DNA of 8,136 nt, from positions 1-8,136 of the forward strand of contig JAGSPR010000315.1 of the NCBI GenBank assembly GCA_018262455.1. Direction: 5' to 3'. The position numbers and the translations under genes were made by a program. Under the pieces are notes generated by a model. The model had not been told where the DNA came from, did not search any database, and was given only the letters and a program-made list of their open reading frames with translations. Positions 1 through 5,756 of the stretch are shown in pieces; the first letter of the stretch is position 1; each line of letters begins with the position of its first letter. This DNA comes from Deltaproteobacteria bacterium (GTDB taxonomy: Bacteria; Myxococcota; Polyangia; Haliangiales; Haliangiaceae).

Positions 1-396
1 GACTACGCGCTGCCAGCTGCGCAAGTCCTCCACCTCGAGTCGTTCGAGATCGCGACCCACGTCCCGGGTGCGCCCACCTACGTGGCCGGCCTGATGCAGG
101 TCCGCGGACGCGTCGTACCCGTGGTCGATCTACGACTCCGGTTCGGGCTCGCTTCGATCGAGCACACGATCGATCATCGCGTCGTCGTCGTGCAGGTCGG
201 ACCCCGCGTCGCGGGCTTGCTCGTCGACAGCGCTCGCGAGGTCGTGCAGCTCGACGAGACGAGCTTCGCGCAACCGCCCGAGATCCTCGACCGCCAGAGC
301 GCGGGATTCGTGACGGCCGTGGCGACGCTCGCCAACCGATTGTTTCTGCTGATCGACGTATCCCGGATCATCGGGGAGGAGCTCACTCATGCATAG
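1..396 (+). CDS. cheW: CheW-type chemotaxis coupling protein, 3' part (N-terminus outside window)
   Basis: CheW proteins link chemoreceptors to the CheA kinase in cytoplasmic arrays. The open frame enters from the window edge and gives 131 residues ending at TAG 394-396. It shows the CheW-fold sequence: a [12 protein letters not shown] strand at visible residues 2-13, [20 protein letters not shown] at about 20-39, then [11 protein letters not shown]. The RGR motif with following VPVVDLR is the family's receptor/kinase-contact region. The C-terminus [14 protein letters not shown] matches the last strand and helix of CheW. Roughly 20-25 N-terminal residues are missing compared with a normal CheW. 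The stop overlaps the receptor start by 8 bp, indicating translational coupling and a shared operon. Because the upstream part is absent, the C-terminal CheW-like domain of a CheA or CheV cannot be fully excluded, but stand-alone CheW fits best. Confidence 0.88.
   Translation, partial: DYALPAAQVLHLESFEIATHVPGAPTYVAGLMQVRGRVVPVVDLRLRFGLASIEHTIDHRVVVVQVGPRVAGLLVDSAREVVQLDETSFAQPPEILDRQSAGFVTAVATLANRLFLLIDVSRIIGEELTHA
373..381 (+). promoter_or_regulatory. Strong Shine-Dalgarno for the receptor gene
   Basis: GGGGAGGAG lies inside the end of cheW, 7 nt before ATG 389. It supports ATG 389 as the receptor start. The ATGCATAG overlap with the cheW stop suggests ribosomes pass directly from one gene to the next. 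Confidence 0.7.
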
Positions 397-2932
397 CAAC
401 GACAACGACACCGGCAACGATGGCACCACGGCAGAGGCCACCGGGTCGCAACGCACCGATCAGATCGCGAGGCTCCAGCAGCACGGCGGACGCGCCGACC
501 AGATCGCCCAGGCCGCGGTCCGGCTAGCCGCGAGTGGCGCGAACCAGAGCACCTCCTCGGAGACGGCGAGCCTCGCGCTCGACGGGATCGCTTCGCGCCT
601 CGACGAGACGGCGGCCGCGACCGAGGAGCTCGCGCGCTCCCAGGCGGCGGTCTTGGCGAGCAAGCGCGAGATCCTGAAGGCACTCGACGCCACGACCACG
701 GGCCTCCAGGAGCTGGTCACGTCGGTGGCGACCGTGCGCACGGACTGCGAGTCGCTCGCGCGTGGCAGCGAGTCCACTGCGACCGTCCTCGAGGAGTCCG
801 CGCGGTCGCTCAGGTCCACCGCGGCGAACGCGGCGGAGCTCACCGAGACCACGGAACGCCTGGTCTCCGCGATGGCGGAGACCAGCAAGAACGTCGCCGA
901 CACCGCGGCGCGTGGCATGGAGACCGCGACGACGATCGAGGAGGTCGCGACCACGGTCGAGGAGATGGCCGTGGGTTCGGCGCGGCTCGCGAACGACTCG
1001 CGGCACGTCGGCGAGCGGATCACGAGCGTCGCCGCGGGGTTCAAGACGCTCGTCGGGGCGCTCGAGGTCGTCGCGTCGGATACGACCGAGACGGCGAGCT
1101 CCATCGAGCAGACCTCGACGACCGCGGAGCAGCTCGCGCGTTCGTTCCGCGGGGTCTCCGAGCTCGCCGGAACGCTGGAGGATGCGGCGACCATCTCGGC
1201 GACGAGCCTGGCGTCGGTCGCGGCGTCGGTCGAGCAGGTCGCGGCCACGACCGAGAAGATGGCGATGGTCGTCGACGGCAACGCCGTGGCGATCGAGGAG
1301 CTCGCACGTTCGGCGCAAGCGGTCGCGGCGTCGGGCCAGGAGGTGAGCAGCCTGGCGTCGTCGAGCGCGGCGGCGGCACTCCAGCTCGAGTCCGTGACGA
1401 GCAAGATCGTGGGGATGGTCGAGCAGACCCGGACGAGCTCGGCGCGCGTGGCGGCCTCGGCGCGGGCCGGCGGCGTCACGGTGGGACGTTCGATCGGTGG
1501 GCTGATCAAGATCCGGCAAGCGATGATCGATGGGGCCGGCGTGATGAAGGACATGGGGCGCCGCGCGGAGGAGATCGGAGACATGGTGCAGGCGATCAAC
1601 CTGATCGCCGACCGCACGAATCTGTTGTCGCTCAACGCGAGCATCGAGGCCGCGCGTGCCGGGGAGCACGGCCGCGGGTTCGCGGTGATCGCGGAGGAGG
1701 TCCGCGCGCTCGCCGATCGCGCCGCGGCGGCAGCCACCGATGTCGCGAAGATCGTGCGCGGCCTGCAGTCGACCGCGCGCGAGGCGCTCACCTCGAGCAC
1801 CGAGAGCCTCCGCCTGGCCGACGAGGGTGCCCAGCTCAGCGAGGACGCTCGCGGCGGGCTTCACGCGATCCTCGAGGGCGTCGAGCTCCTCGACACCTCG
1901 ATCCAGAACATCAGCACCGCCAGCCAGGAACACGTCCGCGTGGTCCAGACCGTGTCCAGCTCCACCGCACGGCTCGAGACCGAGAGCCGCACGATCGCGC
2001 GTGCGAGCACCGACCAGACCCAGGCGACCCAGAACCTCGCGCGTGCCGCCGGCGAGCTCCGCACGATGGGCAAGCAGACCCGCGATGCGACGAGCGAGCA
2101 GGCGCGTGCCCTGCGCGAGCTCGTGAAGGGCAACACCCAGCTCACCGCGACGGCAGAGAAGGTGACGCGCGCCACCGAGCAGCACACCACGGGCGCCACC
2201 GAGCTCGCGCGCGCGGCGGTCAAGATGCGTGGCGCGACCCTGCGCACGGCGACCGCGTTGACCGAGCAGATCCGAGGTGTTGCCGGGATGTCCGCGAGCG
2301 TGCACGAGATCGCGGACGCCACGCAGCGCATGGTCCTGGGGATCGCCGAGCAGGCCAGGGGCTCGGCCGAGATCGCGCGCGGGATGGATGGGGCGCGGCG
2401 GCACGCGGTCCGGAACGCACGCGCGATCGCGGACCAGGCGCTCGTCACCAAGGAGCTCGAGGCGGGGATCCGCGATGTCTCCCGGTTGTCGTCCGACATC
2501 ACGACCGCGACCATCGAGCATTCGTCGGGGGTGACCTCGCTCGTCACCGACGCCGACGAGGTGCGGCGGATCGCGAAGCAGACGGCGCGCGCCGTCGGCG
2601 AGCAGGCGGAGGCCCTCGTCGCGCTGGCCGCCAGCGCGTCGAAGCAGACGAGGTCCCTCCAGGAGCTGGTCCGCACGAGTGCCGATCAGACCACGACGAC
2701 CGCGGAGGTCACCCAGGCGATGCGGGATGTTCGGCGGCGCACGCGCGAGATCACCACCGCCCTCGCCGCGCAGGCCAAATCCGCGGCCGCCGGCGTCGTC
2801 GACATCGCGACCGTCGCGCGGGAGGTCGCCTCGTTGCGCGCGTCGACGAGTGAGCAGGTCGACCTGCTCACGGGCATGACCGTGACCGGGCGGCCGGGCG
2901 AGCCCTCCACCGTGGTCGATCCAGCGTTGTGA
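389..2932 (+). CDS. Giant soluble methyl-accepting chemotaxis-type receptor with 28-residue repeats
   Basis: This is a cytoplasmic chemoreceptor-like signal protein, expected to bind CheW and CheA at its hairpin tip. The 847 residues contain no hydrophobic segment long enough for a membrane helix and no recognisable PAS, GAF, HAMP or periplasmic domain. After a polar N-terminus (about 1-40) the sequence is continuous Ala/Ser/Thr/Glu/Arg-rich coiled coil. The conserved tip is at 403-441 ([20 protein letters not shown], then [17 protein letters not shown]), with E420, R423, E426 and F431 matching the invariant tip residues. Here the tip is at mid-protein, giving two arms of about 385-400 residues, far longer than usual receptor arms. 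Both arms show a 28-residue period. Three full methylation-type motifs lie in the N-arm. The C-terminus (TVVDPAL) lacks a CheR-binding NWETF tail. Start chosen by the strong SD and cheW overlap. It is clearly a receptor homologue; its input signal is unknown. Confidence 0.93.
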   Translation: MHSNDNDTGNDGTTAEATGSQRTDQIARLQQHGGRADQIAQAAVRLAASGANQSTSSETASLALDGIASRLDETAAATEELARSQAAVLASKREILKALDATTTGLQELVTSVATVRTDCESLARGSESTATVLEESARSLRSTAANAAELTETTERLVSAMAETSKNVADTAARGMETATTIEEVATTVEEMAVGSARLANDSRHVGERITSVAAGFKTLVGALEVVASDTTETASSIEQTSTTAEQLARSFRGVSELAGTLEDAATISATSLASVAASVEQVAATTEKMAMVVDGNAVAIEELARSAQAVAASGQEVSSLASSSAAAALQLESVTSKIVGMVEQTRTSSARVAASARAGGVTVGRSIGGLIKIRQAMIDGAGVMKDMGRRAEEIGDMVQAINLIADRTNLLSLNASIEAARAGEHGRGFAVIAEEVRALADRAAAAATDVAKIVRGLQSTAREALTSSTESLRLADEGAQLSEDARGGLHAILEGVELLDTSIQNISTASQEHVRVVQTVSSSTARLETESRTIARASTDQTQATQNLARAAGELRTMGKQTRDATSEQARALRELVKGNTQLTATAEKVTRATEQHTTGATELARAAVKMRGATLRTATALTEQIRGVAGMSASVHEIADATQRMVLGIAEQARGSAEIARGMDGARRHAVRNARAIADQALVTKELEAGIRDVSRLSSDITTATIEHSSGVTSLVTDADEVRRIAKQTARAVGEQAEALVALAASASKQTRSLQELVRTSADQTTTTAEVTQAMRDVRRRTREITTALAAQAKSAAAGVVDIATVAREVASLRASTSEQVDLLTGMTVTGRPGEPSTVVDPAL
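626..1465 (+). repeat. N-arm: ten 28-residue (84-bp) protein repeats in the receptor
   Basis: Counting from residue 80, units begin at 80, 108, 136, 164, 192, 220, 248, 276, 304 and 332 with no gap. The first position is E or Q in eight of ten units (T220 and S276 are exceptions). A consensus of the type E-L-A-R-S recurs (80-84 ELARS, 248-252 QLARS, 304-308 ELARS, and relatives ELVTS and ESARS). Position 9 is usually V, L or I. The period is exactly four heptads. The copies have diverged at the DNA level, so this is an old protein repeat and not a recent tandem duplication. Confidence 0.75.
926..1249 (+). other. Predicted receptor methylation motifs (residues 180-287)
   Basis: Three stretches fully match the classic pattern of two small residues, two any, E/Q-E/Q, two any, two small residues: [10 protein letters not shown] (180-189), [10 protein letters not shown] (236-245) and [10 protein letters not shown] (278-287). 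The candidate residues 184/185, 240/241 and 282/283 are spaced by 56 and 42 residues, multiples of 14. Near-matches occur around 79, 135, 191 and 304. They would be substrates for a CheR not seen here and for the CheB encoded next door. Confidence 0.5.
1595..1711 (+). other. Receptor signalling hairpin tip (CheA/CheW contact region)
   Basis: Residues 403-441 carry the most conserved stretch of all chemoreceptors. Seen directly: [20 protein letters not shown] followed by [17 protein letters not shown]426 is the expected turn residue, by alignment with the known tip of the E. coli serine receptor. No key residue of the tip is lost, so array coupling should be intact. Confidence 0.9.
1928..2851 (+). 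repeat. C-arm: eleven complete 28-residue repeats plus a partial twelfth
   Basis: Units start at residues 514, 542, 570, 598, 626, 654, 682, 710, 738, 766, 794 and 822 (partial). The first position is E, D, Q or A. The second position (515 + 28k) is Q or H in all twelve units, with H at 515, 599 and 711. Positions 9 and 16 of the unit, the same heptad phase, are mostly L, I, V or M. The unit resembles the usual receptor sequence just after the tip hairpin (A-S-x-E-Q, then a hydrophobic position seven residues on), as if that piece had been amplified. Only the fourth unit departs slightly: its EQ pair is at 597-598, one residue early. Confidence 0.85.
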
Positions 2933-2964
2933 TGCTCGCTCGTGCCCACCGGAACGCGCGATGA
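2932..2964 (+). other. Possible 10-codon coupling ORF between receptor and cheB
   Basis: The receptor stop TGA (2930-2932) shares its A with an ATG at 2932. That frame reads [10 protein letters not shown] and stops at TGA 2962-2964, overlapping the cheB ATG at 2961 (ATGA). The geometry would let terminating ribosomes reinitiate stepwise across the 28-bp gap. It may be coincidence; the peptide itself is unlikely to matter. Confidence 0.25.
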
Positions 2965-3977
2965 AGCGGCCGCGGGTCCTCGTCATCGATGATTCGGCGT
3001 TCGCGCGCATGGTCCTGGCGCGGCTGATGCGAGCGAGCGGCCGGATCGACGTGGTCGCGGTCGCGCGCGATGTCGAAGAAGGTCTCGAGAGTATCGCCGC
3101 CCTCGACCCGGACGTGGTCACGCTCGATCTGACGATGCCCGGGACCGACGGGCTTGCGGTGCTGCGAGCGCTTCACGGCCGGTCACGTCCACGCGTGATC
3201 GTGGTCAGCAGCTCGACGATCGACACCGAGATCGGTGCCGAGGCGCTGGCGCTCGGAGCGATCGATCTGATCGCCAAGCCCACCGCGCTCCCGAGTGACC
3301 AGCTGTTCGAGATCGGCGACGACCTCGTGGCGAAGGTCCTCGCCGTGGCCGACAGCGAAGGCGCCACCATCCCGGTCACCGAGCCAGCGCTGGCGGATGG
3401 CAAGCCGGTGGCGCGCGCAGCGCTGGTCATGATCGGGACCTCGACCGGTGGCCCGCAGGCGTTGTCGCTCCTGCTGGCGAGCCTTCCCGTGACCCTCGCG
3501 TCGCCGATCGCGATCGTGCTCCACATCCCGGAAGGGTACACAGAGGCCCTCGCACGCCGGCTCAACAAGGCGTCGCCGCTGGACGTGGTCGAGGCCGAGG
3601 ACGGGATGGAGCTGCGACCCGGGCTCGCCATCGTGGCGCGCGGTGGGCTGCACCTGCTCATCGAGCGCGACGGGCTCGGGCTCCGCGCTCGCCTGGGAGC
3701 CCGGACGGTCCGACCGTTCACGCCGTCGGTCGACGAGCTGTTCTCGAGCGGTGCCGACGCCGTCGGGGCTGGAGCGCTCGGCGTCGTGCTCACGGGGATG
3801 GGGGACGACGGGCTGGCGGGCGCGCGGGCGATCGTCGCCGCCGGTGGATCGCTGCTGACCGAGTCCGCGTCGACCTGTGTCGTCTACGGCATGCCCCGCT
3901 GCGTCGACGAGGCCCGGCTCGGAGCTTGCAGCATTCCGATCGGTGGCATGGCCGAGGAGATCATCCGCCGTGTCTGA
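2961..3977 (+). CDS. cheB: CheB: receptor-modification methylesterase/glutamine deamidase with receiver domain
   Basis: CheB hydrolyses glutamyl methyl esters on chemoreceptors and is switched on by phosphorylation of its receiver domain, giving adaptation. The 338 residues match the usual CheB length. The receiver (about 4-120) has the acidic pair D10/D11, phospho-acceptor D56 (VTLDLTMPG), S83-S85 at the switch position and K106 (IAKP). After a short linker, the esterase domain (about 153-338) has the catalytic triad: S161 in IGTSTGGP, H188 in VLHIPEGYT and D283 in LTGMGDDG. All expected catalytic residues are present. The ATG follows the receptor stop by 28 bp with only a weak GGA Shine-Dalgarno, so coupling to upstream translation is likely. 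The natural substrate is the receptor immediately upstream. A partner CheR is not in the window. Confidence 0.96.
   Translation: MKRPRVLVIDDSAFARMVLARLMRASGRIDVVAVARDVEEGLESIAALDPDVVTLDLTMPGTDGLAVLRALHGRSRPRVIVVSSSTIDTEIGAEALALGAIDLIAKPTALPSDQLFEIGDDLVAKVLAVADSEGATIPVTEPALADGKPVARAALVMIGTSTGGPQALSLLLASLPVTLASPIAIVLHIPEGYTEALARRLNKASPLDVVEAEDGMELRPGLAIVARGGLHLLIERDGLGLRARLGARTVRPFTPSVDELFSSGADAVGAGALGVVLTGMGDDGLAGARAIVAAGGSLLTESASTCVVYGMPRCVDEARLGACSIPIGGMAEEIIRRV
3954..3960 (+). promoter_or_regulatory. Shine-Dalgarno deciding the GTG start of the histidine kinase
   Basis: GAGGAGA inside the 3' end of cheB lies 9 nt before GTG 3970, which overlaps the cheB stop by 8 bp (GTGTCTGA). This is the same overlap length as at the cheW-receptor junction. 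It favours GTG 3970 over the in-frame ATG at 3877, deep inside cheB. Confidence 0.65.
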
Positions 3978-5610
3978 GCGCCGAACGCCACCCCATGATC
4001 GTTGCCCGCTGATCTGGATCGTCGATGACAGCCCCACCGAGGCGTTGATCGCCGAGCGATCGCTCGGATCGTCCTACGACTTCGAGCGGTTCACCGACGG
4101 CTCGGTGGTCGTCGAGCGACTCGCCGCAGGTGCGCCACAACCGGATCTCATGCTCCTCGACTGGGTGATGCCCGGGATGGCGGGAGACGAGGTCTGCCGG
4201 TTCCTGCGAACCGACCCGCGCACCCTCGAGTTGCCGATCATCCTGATCACCGCCTCCCGGATCGAGACCTCGGATATCGCGAAGGGCCTCGCCTGCGGGG
4301 CCAACGACTACGTGGCGAAGCCGTTCGCGACCGAGGAGCTCCGCGCCCGGGTCGACGCGGCGATCCGCACGAAGCGCCTGAGCGACCTGGCCCGGAAGGA
4401 ACGCCGCCGGCTGTCCACGATCAACCAGCTCGGGCTCGCGCTCCTCGAGGCCGGGACCGACATCCCCCGGATCCTCGACGCGCTGGCGATCTCGCTCACG
4501 ATGAGCCTCTGCGACGGGTGCTCGATCCTTCCGCTGCCTGGCTCGGTCACGAGCGCGCCGGTGACTCGCCACCGAGCCGATCCGTCGGGCGAGTCGCTCG
4601 CGGCGATCGCGTCCGTGGCAGATCCGGTCGTCCATTCGTTCGACAGCGCCGAGCAAGCACGCGCAACCTTGCCCGCGGCGTACGCCGCGCACATCGGCCG
4701 GTTCGGGCTTCGCGGGCTGGCGATCCTGCCGCTGTCGAGCCGCGCGCCGGTTCGCGGGCTCGTCACCGTGACACGCGATGGAGGGTCCGGGCCGTTCGAC
4801 GACGACGATCTTCAGACGATCGAGACGTGCATCGAATACGCGAGCCTCGCCGTCGAGAGCGCGGTCCGGTTCGACGCCGAACGGTCGGCGGAGCGCGCGG
4901 TCAACTCCGAACGCGAGCGGATCGCTCGGTTCCAGCAGGAGATGCTCGGGATCGTGGGCCACGACCTCCGCGGGCCGCTCGCAGCCATCCAGATCGGCAC
5001 CGAGATGCTCGCGGCGGAGCGCAAGAACGACGCCGATGCCTACGTGGTGAAGCGGATCGAGTCGTGCGCCCAGCGGATGACGCGCATGGTCGATCAGCTG
5101 CTCGACATGACGCGTGCGCGCCTCGGCTCGGGAATCCCCGTCCTCCGGACGAGGACCCCGCTGTTGCCGCTCCTCAGGTCCGTGATGGGCGAGCTGTCGT
5201 TGGCATACAACGGCACACAGTTCGACCTGGTCGGGAGCGCGGATGTGGTCGGCCTGTGGGACCCCGACCGGCTCGCACAGGTGGCGTCGAACCTGATGGG
5301 CAACGCGGTGCAGTACGGACTGGCGGGCGCGCCGATCACGGTCGAGCTCGCCGGCGCCGAAGGCGCTGCCACGATCACCGTGCACAACCAGCTTCGCGGC
5401 AATCCCATCTCCCCCGAAGCGATCGCCACGATGTTCGAGCCCTACCGCCGAGGCGGGGACGTCGAGCGCAACGGGAACGGCCTGGGGCTCGGCCTCTACA
5501 TCGTGAGCGAGATCGTGCGGGCCCACGGCGGCACGATCGGTGTCGAGTCCGCGCTGTCGGGGACGACGTTTCGCGTCGTGCTCCCCGAGGCGGGCCGGCG
5601 GGTCGCCTGA
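3970..5610 (+). CDS. REC-GAF-HisKA-HATPase sensor histidine kinase
   Basis: This is a soluble 546-residue kinase with its receiver domain at the N-terminus. Receiver, about 13-135: D19/D20, phospho-acceptor D64 (MLLDWVMPGM), T94 and K117 (AKPF). A helical linker (136-160) leads to a GAF-like domain, about 160-300. HisKA, about 315-385: H331 in GIVGHDLRGPL. HATPase, about 400-541: N-box N441/N445, a G1-like VHN (471-473) with G477 and PI, F-box MFEPYRR, and G2 loop NGNGLGLGLYIVSEIV. The G1 Asp is replaced by Asn (N473), as in many kinases of the V-x-N-x-G-x-PI type, and two extra residues precede G477. No membrane segment is seen. Position directly after cheB suggests its receiver accepts phosphate from the chemosensory kinase, so array signals could control a second phosphorelay. 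Its output partner is unknown; the downstream sigma-54 activator is a candidate. Confidence 0.92.
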   Translation: MSERRTPPHDRCPLIWIVDDSPTEALIAERSLGSSYDFERFTDGSVVVERLAAGAPQPDLMLLDWVMPGMAGDEVCRFLRTDPRTLELPIILITASRIETSDIAKGLACGANDYVAKPFATEELRARVDAAIRTKRLSDLARKERRRLSTINQLGLALLEAGTDIPRILDALAISLTMSLCDGCSILPLPGSVTSAPVTRHRADPSGESLAAIASVADPVVHSFDSAEQARATLPAAYAAHIGRFGLRGLAILPLSSRAPVRGLVTVTRDGGSGPFDDDDLQTIETCIEYASLAVESAVRFDAERSAERAVNSERERIARFQQEMLGIVGHDLRGPLAAIQIGTEMLAAERKNDADAYVVKRIESCAQRMTRMVDQLLDMTRARLGSGIPVLRTRTPLLPLLRSVMGELSLAYNGTQFDLVGSADVVGLWDPDRLAQVASNLMGNAVQYGLAGAPITVELAGAEGAATITVHNQLRGNPISPEAIATMFEPYRRGGDVERNGNGLGLGLYIVSEIVRAHGGTIGVESALSGTTFRVVLPEAGRRVA

Positions 5611-5750
5611 TGCCCTCCAGACTGCTCGAGCTCGTGGACATCGCTCGATCGGGCGAACTCGCCCCCGTTCGCTCGTGTGCCGACGGGCGAGCGCCTACGT
5701 CGGCTCGCCCTGCGAGGGGAATCGGCCGCGGCACGGTACGTGCTCAGTGA
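5610..5750 (+). CDS. Doubtful 46-codon ORF between the two kinases
   Basis: Its ATG overlaps the histidine-kinase stop (TGATG), and it ends at TGA 5748-5750, 6 nt before the Ser/Thr kinase ATG and in the same frame. The start MPSRLLELVDIARSGELAPV looks like a reasonable amphipathic helix, while the rest is low-complexity Arg/Ala/Pro/Gly. No family is recognised and there is no good Shine-Dalgarno. It lies across inverted repeats that may be regulatory, so it could simply be non-coding leader. An alternative is a relic of an N-terminal extension of the Ser/Thr kinase. Confidence 0.2.
   Translation: MPSRLLELVDIARSGELAPVRSCADGRAPTSARPARGIGRGTVRAQ
5651..5710 (+). promoter_or_regulatory. Paired inverted repeats, candidate activator/operator sites
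   Basis: Two perfect inverted repeats share the core GGGCGA: GGGCGA-AC-TCGCCC at 5651-5664 (6-bp arms), and GGGCGAGC with a 10-nt spacer and GCTCGCCC at 5685-5710 (8-bp arms). Their centres are 40 bp apart. They lie about 55-100 bp upstream of the start point predicted from the -24/-12-like element at 5729, a distance usual for sigma-54 activator sites. Binding by any protein is inference; an RNA hairpin is the other reading. Confidence 0.4.
5729..5744 (+). promoter_or_regulatory. Sigma-54 (-24/-12)-like element before the Ser/Thr kinase
   Basis: CGGCACGGTACGTGCT resembles the sigma-54 consensus TGGCACG-N4-TTGCW. The GG and GC dinucleotides are spaced by the required 10 nt, and only the first T of each half differs. 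The same bases form an inverted repeat, GCACG-GTA-CGTGC (5731-5743). Against it: transcription would start near 5754, almost on the ATG at 5757, leaving essentially no leader. It may therefore be an operator, or chance in GC-rich DNA. Confidence 0.3.
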
Positions 5751-5756
5751 AGGTCA

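Noticed and set aside
626..2851. 84-bp DNA tandem repeat or recent duplication in the receptor gene
   Set aside because: The period is clear in the protein, but the codons differ between units, so it is not a DNA-level satellite or assembly artefact.
524..3121. 865-codon open frame on the minus strand across the receptor gene
   Set aside because: It is Arg/Gly/Leu/His-rich, with no recognisable domain, and antiparallel to a clear receptor and part of CheB. Long open antisense frames are expected in GC-rich genes.
3877..3969. Upstream in-frame ATG start for the histidine kinase at 3877
   Set aside because: It would lie about 100 bp inside cheB and add 31 residues with no receiver-domain character. 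GTG 3970 has a good Shine-Dalgarno and an 8-bp overlap like that at the cheW-receptor junction.
3961..5526. 521-codon minus-strand frame opposite the histidine kinase
   Set aside because: No domain is recognisable, and the plus strand carries a complete set of REC, GAF, HisKA and HATPase motifs over the same bases.
4518..5750. 410-codon plus-strand frame overlapping the histidine kinase in another frame
   Set aside because: Arg/Gly/Pro-rich shadow with no domain. Only its last 46 codons, outside the kinase, are considered separately.
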